Assembly (NCBI GenBank): GCA_020252485.1
Contig: JADCCX010000065.1
Span: forward strand, 1 to 43,157
DNA length: 43,157 nucleotides
Direction of reading: 5' to 3'
DNA from: Methylocystis sp.
GTDB taxonomy: Bacteria; Pseudomonadota; Alphaproteobacteria; Rhizobiales; Beijerinckiaceae
Shown: positions 13,501 to 17,530 of the stretch, piece by piece
Numbering within the stretch: position 1 is the stretch's first letter
Layout: each line of letters starts with the position of its first letter
The notes under the pieces: model-generated
Database searches by the model: none
The model's input: only the letters and a program-made list of their open reading frames with translations
What the model was told of the DNA's origin: nothing
Made by a program: the position numbers and the translations under genes

Positions 13501-15374
13501 CGGCTGATCCGAATGTTATTGCCGTTGGCGCTGTATGGGCGACCGAAAGCAGCAACTTCAGCGCGGCCGGAGCGATTGACTTTACCACAGCCCCGGACCG
13601 CATTGCAGCGTTAAGCCAGCGGCACGCGGGCTTGGTGGACGTTTTCGCGCCGGGCATGCAGATCGTCAGCGCCGGGATTGGCGGCGGCACTTCGGTGCTG
13701 AGCGGCACCAGTCAAGCGGCAGGCTTTACGACCGGCGTTGCTGCTCTTGCCCAACAGATCGCTCTTGATAAACTGGGCCGTCCTCTCAAGGTGCAAGAAT
13801 TCATCGATCTATTATCCTCTACCAGCCGGGCGACTCTGGATGGTGATGATGAAAACGATAATGTGACGAACACTTCGAAGTCCTATCCGCTGCTCGACAC
13901 TCTGGAACTTGCGCAGGCGATTGCTAAACTCAATCCAGAAAGCACGGGTGTGACGGTCACGCCGGCGGTTGCGCCAGCCTCGGTCCAGGTCGCCGCACCA
14001 GGTTCGATTTCGATCTCGCCAGGTAGCAATATCCTGGCTCCGATCGGTCTGTTCGGCAGCTTTGCTGTGAGTGGGTCGGTCTTCCTGGATGCCAACAGGA
14101 ATAATGTTTATGATTCCGGCGAGGCGATGCTCGCTGGCGCCAGACTTGTGCTGGACATGGACGGCAACGGGGCCTTTTCTTTGGCTGATCAAATGGTCGT
14201 GACCACAAGCGGGGGCGGATTCACCTTTGCCAACCTTGGTCCTGGTTCAAAACAACTGGGCGTTCAGACCAATGACGGCCAAATGTTCTGGTTGTCATCC
14301 TTGTCATCCACCAGCCGGGTCAACATAAACAGCTTGCAACTTCCCTTCCAGCTCCCCGAAGTCGATGCGCCGAGCGACGGCGATACGGGCGGCCGTACCG
14401 GGCCGGGCGGATTGCCGGACACTAATCCGGTTTATGACCCGGGGCGGAACACAGGCCCGAGGGAAGGCGCAGATTGGGATTGGGGGAGCGCTCCAATTGC
14501 CGGTGCGGTCCGGTTGCTGGAGACGGCTTTCGTCGCTGACCTGGGGCGGAACACAGGCCCGAGGGGCGGCGCAGATTGGGATTGGGGGAGCGCTCCAATT
14601 GCCGGTGCGGTCCGGTTGCCGGAGACGGCTTTCGTCACTGACCCGGGGCGGAACACAGGCTCGGGGAAAGGCTATGACGGGGGAGGCCCCATTAATTCCG
14701 GTGCGGTCAGCAGGTCCCCGGCGATGACCACCAGCTTCAGTCTCGGGGGCGATCGGTCGACACCTCTGCCGGGCCTGCCCAATCGCGAGTTCGCAAACTC
14801 TCCGGCCCTGACGCCGGATGGGACGCCGGCGCCCGCCGTCGCGCCAACCGGCGCCAATCGCATGGCAGGCGAGCGAACCAGCAGTTCTTCAATGCCATCG
14901 CCTTCCGAGCCGATGTCAAGCAAGGCAAGGGCCGATCAGTTGCGGATGGCACAACCGGCCCAGCCGCAATCGAGCCAAAGCGACCAGCAGGGCTCGTCGG
15001 CCACCGAGCCTGCGGCAGATCCAGGACAGGCGCTCGACGCTGCTGTGGAGTCGCTGGGCAGAGTGTTGCCGGCGCAGGAAGCGCGTCGCCTTCTCGTTGC
15101 AGCGCCCAGTGACACTGTGATCCTGCTGGACGAATCGGTGTTCGAGCCCGTCCCGATCCGGGCGACCACTCCGGAACGTCACCCCCGTGGAGACTGGGTA
15201 GCGGATTTTCTGACAAATGCTGGAAAGGTGATGCAGGGACCGGGGGATGAGCTGATCGTCTTGGCTGCCGGCACTGCCGCCCGTCAGGCCGGTGGCAAAC
15301 GCCAAGCTCCTGGACGCGATGCGCGCCAGGGCCGCCCGCGCGATGCAGCCCGGCCCACGGAGAGGATCGCATGA
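1530..15374 (+). CDS. Giant LEPR-XLL/CARDB/subtilase surface protein
   Basis: A 4,614-residue multidomain protein, by architecture a secreted or surface adhesin with an embedded protease. In order: a basic N-terminus with no hydrophobic signal peptide; a LEPR-XLL motif (residues 51-64); divergent and then about nine clear CARDB-like repeats (about 570-1690); a PPC-like domain (about 1700-1800); a carboxypeptidase-regulatory-like fold (about 2085-2175); a beta-propeller split by a low-GC insert; a cadherin/VCBS-like domain (about 3070-3185) with a Pro-rich linker; a DUF11-like and an Fn3-like domain; three SdrD-B-like modules (about 3500-3780); a subtilisin S8 domain with D3835, H3877, N3976 and S4061; a fourth SdrD-B-like module; and 34-residue tandem repeats. 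I chose ATG 1530, 9 nt after GGGGAAG; GTG 1524 is also possible. No RTX tail, LPXTG motif or autotransporter barrel is visible at the C-terminus. Export probably depends on the three following genes (inference). Confidence 0.9.
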   Translation: MSDSKRAKKQPRPTQHGLTDVDPLLSGSPKLEGRQNSGRARRKAVANSITFESIEPRILLSSDPFAMASPAASASYTASDWTDPTPLIALSQDLPALPIPAAGNPVEGNASEDEPLLTASSAQPATQSQLSITKVEVTLDPDGRVTAGTSILITAKNTSGSTFYGQVWAYLMLWNNEDKTGPSQALLNNYYDGFIRLDDAKIGNDIVDISDNSYRVTIASNQEVVFHYRPSPSERTSGGSPNLFNDYDEIGSARGDVIMPGTAYLRTELTTLRPSGSWLWSNAVTSPALNVSFADLEIIDVAIPQRIVVGEAVDFSVTVKNRGNEAVYNRGWPGSSFTASLSLGIDGEFEPQQGNSYISQNLLVYPSKTLWQSMVNNNNGAVVSIAPGASHVFNFRYNYFGLQQADEVNLKKIKGFYFNIEYKNMATNRDSRIDSFYLTDTGKIVGDFTLTEVPRPDLKLEIMDFTLVNGEGAMVPYKITNVGDAPLLSQDLEIVTPWAYKVQIPGLALAPGETFTGSGYWDTYTNRGFFPRRGIVSETFTLIGALEYNTENNSVIKQFSSINVPNIIPLGPNHWDRKIGIDDLLKPPLIAGATVTTKWEVYNGEGEQEQIREDAFYWSKNATLDADDTPAARVTRTMPLQESKTVTEASVTLPAAGDWYLLMRVDDTNTIAETNESDNVMASPLLQVAPLGRDLAIGAVTVPSSVIAGELLEVSWNALNVGDVAVSGLRTERVVLRKGGQQFTYDFTYDDLLQPGASESRRQSILLPATISGIWDVTVIVDPDNLMAEPGGENNNEAAPVQVNIAAGRNLVVSDVQGPSIAVAEQMVQVDWRVRNTGGGAATQGWKDSIYLSSNAVPGEDDRLLATVDNQRLLAAGAEYAASALVRLPDDIADNYHILVATDASGQVAEAVETDNVSASESFLVTDTPPQLVASALTMPTSMLSNVPTAISWKVTNSGTGPVGNVSWTDSIFISADAVFDAQDERVADFTYRGPLAAGENAAVTRHENITLKEGLAGSFYFFVVTDSWNRIYEYGYEEDNRAFRLNGNNEIAPVEIYATNPPDLEVTALSLSTSTALSGQVITAQATIANNGASALSQNARWTDQFYLSSDQYLDEHDSSLGSQQLELRNTVLAPGASYTVNLDLPLGDRANGVYYVIAVADQAQETFDLARNNNIRVSDPLAVQRLPADLQVSNVQAPAFLAANVPSEVSYVVSNTGSGLTTRSSWTDRLWISKDDVLGNGDDTLVGTFQHTAPLAAGASREVTASITPPQEAVGSYRLFVVTNANSDVPEYSGPAYGGETNNVATGPLTTVLQTLADLVVSNLEALDTVRPGQVVSVTWQVNNQGVGSTNVSNWKDAFFISKTGLIDDKAVRLNAVQREGVLATGESYTGSALLEIPPDLQTGDYHLIVMADWPEYAGVGVLEGAKESANESNNTFSLPLTLAGAPMRPDLRVSNFQSPQNGIGGLPVTLSWEVKNVGEAIAKPGFYDLVYLSLDGALNRKTDIPLGSVKREAPLNPGQTDRVEATFTIPLGYVGAYHVILLAGDDLPYETARADNLSVAQQTMLIREAHVDLQVVSTTAPTSAAFNEATSISYTVKNNGPDNIARRTWHDRVFLSTNAELDSDDTQLATVRQDRALDAGASYTAEVTAPLQGITPGTYYVIVAADFADSLNETNEANNVLAAEPPLDAAMPALGYGATATASLPQSGAMLYYRLQVPAGEAFRVTLDGTGTDGAAALYVAFNRIPKPGNADHSGVVGYTLDQTIVVPQTEAGIYYIAVRGEALRQDTPFSLSVQKMDFAVTATSVEVLGNTGPATLRIHGALFDASTRFFLKGPDDVVVEGRVRQMTNAGEAVATFFLEDAPVGSYQLIALKGQQTADFAKTIQVKKDFAGKVVADFNGPAALLNGDSPGVNFGYSNAGGADLMAPLFILTDQRGGSIGSSVDDADARPMQILGASLQGNPILLEPGAAFTYRLVLKNVSAASGIEVSAKAVTTTDERVIDAVSWLELKNSLRPEKLSWKDWTTYWDRIRPQLGKTWGEYVVNVNGMMVALTAANEPPVRDVRELFRRLNAIDGNVAPDVSGRLVDSVTGQPVVGVEISLQGINDAGQSFVAGTALSDASGAFVIPRVGWGQYRLLTDRPYDLNLDGEFYDPELQVLVLPGANVSIATPLRIEPEQNEAEPQRSVSTPRFATDADGRLHGVWVDGTDIVYSSFDGTSWSPATVIVSPGDIKELYINFSPKLLDDTIPALLVTWVSEGKNSSNTTIKSNLDEIFAIVGQLTNSSQVTWFRAFKVTSDSVRDSQVSVAILPDGDALLTFLKKDEGIQDDADVYFTRLDLFTVNLGTNQGVSPSSLNGGDLVPLLAQSMSPERADFIFNRGDYEVRDFAPTSREVFEQTSLTYNRDWEWKFDELVGKKGLGFLQNLPGKAKDNKTKFEVEFTLREKSLFEEREKINQFILVVKKQPGVDVFGRLTQKESQLLYHGNESLLDATITSETKFADHKLKVVFVSGGSVESRSPIWSAGGWETGKIKLNTGLSVTYTHETALIQLMKKIGKAAVASAAASPIGLGLVAAANGLEGFRNYLKDNKLGTLDLGLGATFGAKGDWEFDQFEDVLPKVSPSKTKGSLSFAGVAFGQLKFGNQLKPDGTNLKPDGTPVLSKDEEYFNSNVLKDALVAKVQGQLGAKMGIPSGEVSGFFKISGEFRLGWLYAKPAWNWGDPPFALDWETGVEPQFPGYVNLGTSGNSNPLFPNSLSGLSSVSSIPPTATPPTTPDFEYLYKSTAVATGSNSVYVGQSLLGNVASDLYDDGSPTLTTLADGRTLAIWSRSSATELGNRLYSAIFDGVGWSVPTAISGTYGFNSKVTAVKGLDGHVSIIWTQADPSSLENVDRVTFEEASNVLRSTKVFHLVFDGQGFSAPSQVSAMPGMAAGTMALSQSDGSILLSWTQTGLDDRQSLFYAVWDGAKWSVPGLIASDIYVRTQQLQSIGGQAHVIWTGNLSVDDQEPAKTFVQKLSNGTWSAPQVFTLPSVAVVSPASGPLTPSAVSSTDELPEEVPLLDVPPWPAINIDDFYNIGKDQSLSLKNLLSNDAGTAEEKSKMQVEKVNGQGPGTFTVTSKGGRQATITVTANGNLSFTPGADFQNLRENQVDVVRFLYVINDVGSLYEGELLTEDLRTSVVEINVFGEDPPPEPPEPPPGPPPPGPIGPYSPPVLWSNDPNDILGPVGHGPENWINANTPLGYTIRFENMAEATAPARKVVITQTLDTDLDARSLRFGDIGFGDVVLDVPEGASYISQRLDLLQTRGVYVDVLATVNITTRTAIWILTAIDPETGDVPQDGSVGFLPPNGAAGEGQGFVEYRISARPEAQNGARIDAAAEIVFDNEAPLVTPSIFNTIDRVEPTSAVTLVGEVTVEGKASLTWAGTDGMTGAGIASYTILVAKDGGPFAVWLEDTASTGAIFNGEPGSSYAFYSLARDYSGLREAPPATPDVSLIIPGIPRGAVAGTIFDDLNQNGLRESGEPVLAGATVFLDADGDGLLDPAEISTTTSAAGGFNLAGVRSGAYKLRVVDGTGTILATRDLSISSGQQLANLGDGAFTPGRISGIVFDDTDGDGLQEPGEAALSGAVVFLDDNDNGLKDTGETAVTTGADGVFVFGGLAAGPRKLVLDAVNGRVPTGSSTRSATVTSGLDLTVNFGTVVPGKIEGILFEDANGDGVRNGTERGLSGWTVFLDGNGNGLRDAGEAQLTTGMTGSYSFTGLKPGSYTVSVTRPSGWLQTSDPEAALGTVQVQSASTSALGATAAGRGAAAALTGLSALQSDPAFAGITGAGIGIAVVDSGIDADHPFFGPDADGNGVADRIVAQYDFVDNDANADDAFGHGTHIAGIVASQDATYGGVAPEANIVALRVLDTKGSGSFSRLEAALQWTLTNADKYNIRVVNLSMGDNQNWQNSTSLYGIGDELAALAARDILVIAAAGNGFYTFNSKPGVSYPAADPNVIAVGAVWATESSNFSAAGAIDFTTAPDRIAALSQRHAGLVDVFAPGMQIVSAGIGGGTSVLSGTSQAAGFTTGVAALAQQIALDKLGRPLKVQEFIDLLSSTSRATLDGDDENDNVTNTSKSYPLLDTLELAQAIAKLNPESTGVTVTPAVAPASVQVAAPGSISISPGSNILAPIGLFGSFAVSGSVFLDANRNNVYDSGEAMLAGARLVLDMDGNGAFSLADQMVVTTSGGGFTFANLGPGSKQLGVQTNDGQMFWLSSLSSTSRVNINSLQLPFQLPEVDAPSDGDTGGRTGPGGLPDTNPVYDPGRNTGPREGADWDWGSAPIAGAVRLLETAFVADLGRNTGPRGGADWDWGSAPIAGAVRLPETAFVTDPGRNTGSGKGYDGGGPINSGAVSRSPAMTTSFSLGGDRSTPLPGLPNREFANSPALTPDGTPAPAVAPTGANRMAGERTSSSSMPSPSEPMSSKARADQLRMAQPAQPQSSQSDQQGSSATEPAADPGQALDAAVESLGRVLPAQEARRLLVAAPSDTVILLDESVFEPVPIRATTPERHPRGDWVADFLTNAGKVMQGPGDELIVLAAGTAARQAGGKRQAPGRDARQGRPRDAARPTERIA
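1680..1721 (+). other. LEPR-XLL motif (putative export/sorting signal)
   Basis: Codons 51-64 encode FESIEPRILLSSDP, which matches the LEPR-XLL motif seen near the N-terminus of very large repetitive Gram-negative proteins. It follows a basic, non-hydrophobic leader rich in Lys and Arg. Since no Sec or Tat signal peptide precedes it, the motif is the best candidate for the recognition element of this protein. That role is inferred. Confidence 0.7.
2000..3370 (+). other. Low-GC block inside the giant gene
   Basis: This stretch of the giant gene is far more A/T-rich than its surroundings: 13 of 60 bases are G or C at 2761-2820, against 42 of 60 at 12061-12120 of the same gene. It encodes divergent CARDB-like beta-sandwich segments. 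The reading frame is unbroken. The shift in composition suggests a segment acquired from a different source. Confidence 0.7.
3226..6600 (+). repeat. About nine CARDB-like repeats
   Basis: Nine consecutive units of roughly 115-130 residues start near 3226, 3606, 3954, 4317, 4716, 5094, 5484, 5883 and 6246. Each opens with a hydrophobic strand, then a V/I-x-N-x-G turn and a W-x-D-x-x-(Y/F)-x-S segment. Each closes with a Y-x-(V/I)-x-x-x-(T/A)-D strand and an E-x-x-x-(D/N)-N end. This is the cell-adhesion-related CARDB pattern. Boundaries are approximate. Confidence 0.8.
8300..9640 (+). other. Second low-GC insert, splitting a propeller
   Basis: Propeller-like strands of the type W-x-D-G-x-x-(I/L)-x-Y/F-x-x-x-D-G-x-x-W-S occur before this block (about 8090-8565) and resume after it (about 9860-10610). 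The block itself is A/T-richer (23 of 60 G/C at 8881-8940) and rich in Lys, Glu and Phe, with no recognised domain. The frame is intact. I read it as a domain inserted into a beta-propeller, though the N-terminal blades could form a separate unit. Confidence 0.5.
12027..12870 (+). other. Three SdrD-B-like calcium-binding modules
   Basis: Three consecutive modules share the pattern G-x-(I/V)-F-(D/E)-D-x-(N/D)-x-(N/D)-G, a second acidic loop of the D-x-D/N-x-(D/N)-G type, and a closing F-x-G-(L/V)-x-x-G-x-Y-like strand. This is the SdrD B-like fold, which binds calcium in related adhesins. A fourth copy sits at about 14070-14280, so the protease domain lies between copies three and four. Confidence 0.8.
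12985..13770 (+). other. Embedded subtilisin (S8) protease domain
   Basis: All catalytic positions of an S8 serine protease are present: Asp in VVDSGID (13032), His in GHGTH (13158), the oxyanion Asn in AAGNG (13455) and Ser in GTSQAAGF (13710). The usual GTSMAAP motif is altered to GTSQAAG. An acidic D-x-D-G-N-G loop after the first motif could bind calcium. The domain may cut the giant protein itself or host or matrix proteins; the sequence does not decide. Confidence 0.9.
14436..14715 (+). repeat. 102-bp tandem repeats, 2.7 copies
   Basis: Copies start at 14436, 14538 and 14640. The first two are full 102-bp units that are nearly identical; the third diverges after about 30 bp. Each unit encodes 34 residues beginning D-P/L-G-R-N-T-G and containing ADWDWGSAPIAGAVRL. 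The near-identity at DNA level points to recent duplication and possible length variation between strains. Confidence 0.95.
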
Positions 15375-15581
15375 CAAGAGGATGCCAGACCTCCCGGACC
15401 GCTGAAGCGCGTGGCTCTGCGCCCTGCCAGGGGACACAGGGCAACCGCCGCTTATGCGATCCATGCTGACTTTTCCCTTCGCTCAAATATCGCCGCTTAT
15501 CATGAACCCTATGGTTGGTGGGGAGGTTCGCGCTGCTGCCGGGACCCGGCCGCGGCGATCAGGCCGCTAGGTTACGTGGAA

Positions 15582-17441
15582 ATGTCCAGTTCGAGCCTGC
15601 ATGATCCGGAACCTGCCATCAGCGAGAGCGCGGATTTGTGGGCACGCCTTGCCGCACCCGACCTCGAGCCGGGCTTTCTCGATGCGTGGCTGACGCTGCT
15701 CTGCGAGGAGATCGGCCAAGTGGGAACGGCGGCCTTGCTGACGCGTCGCCCGGACGGCGCCTTCGCCGCCATTGCGGCCTGGCCGGGCCGCGCCCGGATC
15801 GGACATTTCCACTTTGTGGTGGACCTTGCAGTCCGCACCGGAGAGGGACAGACGCTCACCCCGAAAGATGTGAGCGGGTCATCGCAGCTCAGCCCGCGCG
15901 TGCATATTGCCTATCCGCTGGTGATCTCCGGCGAGACGGAGGCAATCGTCGCGATCGAGCTATTGCAACGCGGCGATGCCGCAGTGCAGCAGGCCATGCG
16001 GCGGCTCCACTGGCAGCTCGGTCGGCTCGAGGGGCTATTCTGGCGGCGGCGGGCGGAATCGGAAGCGACACGTGCTGCCCGGGCTTTGCGGGCGCTGGCC
16101 CTTGTCGCGGCGGCGGACGAGACGGACAGGCTGCCGGCTGCCGCGCTCGCGCTCTGCAACGCTATCGCCGCCGAGCTGACCGCACGGCGCGTTTCCATCG
16201 GGATGCTTCGGGGACGACGCTTGAGCCTGACCGCAATGTCCGGCGCGGCGACCTTCAAGCGTGGCAGCCGGCTGGTGCGCGCCCTTGAAGCCGCAATGGA
16301 AGAAGCCATCGAAAGTGGCGCCAGTCTCCGGCTGCCGGCGCCAGATCGGCCTGGGCTTGTTGTGGATGCAGCCCACCACGCCCTCTGCGAGGAGAGCGGA
16401 AGTTCTTCCGCGATCACGGTTTTGCTGCTCGCCGATAGTTGCGCAGTTGGCGCAGTGACGGTGGAATTCGACACGAACACGCCAACCAGTGATGAGGCTT
16501 TGGCCCTGCTTGAGATGTTGGCGGCACTCGTGGGCCCCGCCCTCGCCGTTCGCCAGCGCGGCGAGCTGCTGGTGACTGGCCGGTTGCCCCGGTTGCTCGC
16601 TGACGGCATGAAGCGCCTGACGGGCCGTCGGTTTCTGGCCACGAAACTTGTTGCTGCCCTTGTCCTCGTCGCTGTAGTCGCCCTGGCGTTGGGCGAAGGC
16701 CAATTCCGGATCACCGGCGAGAGCGTATTGGAAGGCGTTATCCAGCGGGCAACCGTCGCCCCCTTCGACGGCTTCATTTCGGCTGCCTCGGTGCGCGCGG
16801 GCGACAACGTCACTTTCGGCCAGGACCTTCTGCGTCTGGACGATCGTGATCTGCGGCTGGAGCGCGCGAAATGGCAGAGCGACCGCCAGAAGCTTGAACA
16901 ACAGCTGCGCGAAGCGGTTGCCAACCGCGATCGTACGGCAAGCGCCGTGCGCCAGGCGGAACTGCAGACGGTGGAAGCGGAACTCGCGCTGGTTGAGGAG
17001 AGGCTTGCGAGGGCCATGGTACGGGCGCCGATAGACGGGGTCGTGATCGCGGGCGATTTCAGTCATCGGATCGGATCCCCCATACGGCAGGGAGATCTGC
17101 TGTTCGAGATTGCGCCAGCCACCGGGCATCGCGTCAGCCTTCAAATCGCCGAGCAGGATATCGGCCATGTTGCGGTTGGACAATCCGGCATTCTCCTCCT
17201 CAAAGGCCTGCCGGAGCAGCCGCTCGGCATCAGGGTCAGCCGGATCACGGCGGTTTCCGAAGCGCGTGAGGGCCGCAACCGCTTTCGGGTTGAAGCGGCC
17301 ATCGAAAGCGGAACATCGCAGCTTCGGCCAGGAATGGAGGGCATCGCCAAGATCGAGATTGACCAAAGACCGCTGCTTTGGATCTGGACCCGCAGCTTGG
17401 TCGAATGGCTTAGGTTGGGCCTTTGGCAACTGACACCCTGA
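15582..17441 (+). CDS. GAF-TM-HlyD fusion adaptor
   Basis: A 619-residue protein with a cytoplasmic sensory-looking half and a periplasmic HlyD half. Residues about 15-340 contain two GAF-like domains separated by an Arg-rich helical linker. One membrane span lies at about 356-372 (LVAALVLVAVVALAL). The HlyD part follows: lipoyl-like half (ATVAPFDGFISAASVRAGD), a coiled-coil hairpin at about 420-480, the second half (MVRAPIDGVVIAGDFSHRIG), and a beta-barrel ending in a Trp-rich tail. The frame is open back to a GTG at 15411, but the first 57 residues look unconserved, so I chose ATG 15582 with a weak upstream GTGGA. The gene is 207 bp after the giant gene and 89 bp before the M50-HlyD gene. 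HlyD-type adaptors couple an inner-membrane machine to outer components; the GAF half may sense a small ligand or dock a cytoplasmic partner such as the SecA-like protein. Both roles are inferred. Confidence 0.85.
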   Translation: MSSSSLHDPEPAISESADLWARLAAPDLEPGFLDAWLTLLCEEIGQVGTAALLTRRPDGAFAAIAAWPGRARIGHFHFVVDLAVRTGEGQTLTPKDVSGSSQLSPRVHIAYPLVISGETEAIVAIELLQRGDAAVQQAMRRLHWQLGRLEGLFWRRRAESEATRAARALRALALVAAADETDRLPAAALALCNAIAAELTARRVSIGMLRGRRLSLTAMSGAATFKRGSRLVRALEAAMEEAIESGASLRLPAPDRPGLVVDAAHHALCEESGSSSAITVLLLADSCAVGAVTVEFDTNTPTSDEALALLEMLAALVGPALAVRQRGELLVTGRLPRLLADGMKRLTGRRFLATKLVAALVLVAVVALALGEGQFRITGESVLEGVIQRATVAPFDGFISAASVRAGDNVTFGQDLLRLDDRDLRLERAKWQSDRQKLEQQLREAVANRDRTASAVRQAELQTVEAELALVEERLARAMVRAPIDGVVIAGDFSHRIGSPIRQGDLLFEIAPATGHRVSLQIAEQDIGHVAVGQSGILLLKGLPEQPLGIRVSRITAVSEAREGRNRFRVEAAIESGTSQLRPGMEGIAKIEIDQRPLLWIWTRSLVEWLRLGLWQLTP

Positions 17442-17527
17442 TGATGCGATCGCGAAAGATGGCTTTGTGGTCACAGTTTTCCCGGCTGCGGGCCAGCGGC
17501 GTTGAGACGATCAGCAATGGACTTTGA
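17441..17527 (+). CDS. Possible 28-codon coupling peptide
   Basis: An ATG at 17441 overlaps the stop of the GAF-HlyD gene as TGATG. The frame runs 28 codons (start MMRSRKMALWSQFSRL) and stops at 17527, three bases before the GTG of the next gene. The peptide is basic and amphipathic-looking with no family match that I know. It might serve only for translational coupling. It could equally be chance. Confidence 0.2.
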   Translation: MMRSRKMALWSQFSRLRASGVETISNGL

Positions 17528-17530
17528 GTC

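Noticed and set aside
14365-14727. Repetitive + strand frame inside the giant gene's 102-bp repeats
   Set aside because: It is an out-of-frame reading of the same repeats; the giant gene explains the region.
15371-15469. 32-codon frame overlapping the giant gene's stop (ATGA)
   Set aside because: Cys/Arg-rich low-information peptide with no match; probably chance.
16035-17474. Long minus-strand frame (479 codons) antisense to the GAF-HlyD gene
   Set aside because: High-GC shadow frame without domains; the + strand frame has clear HlyD features.
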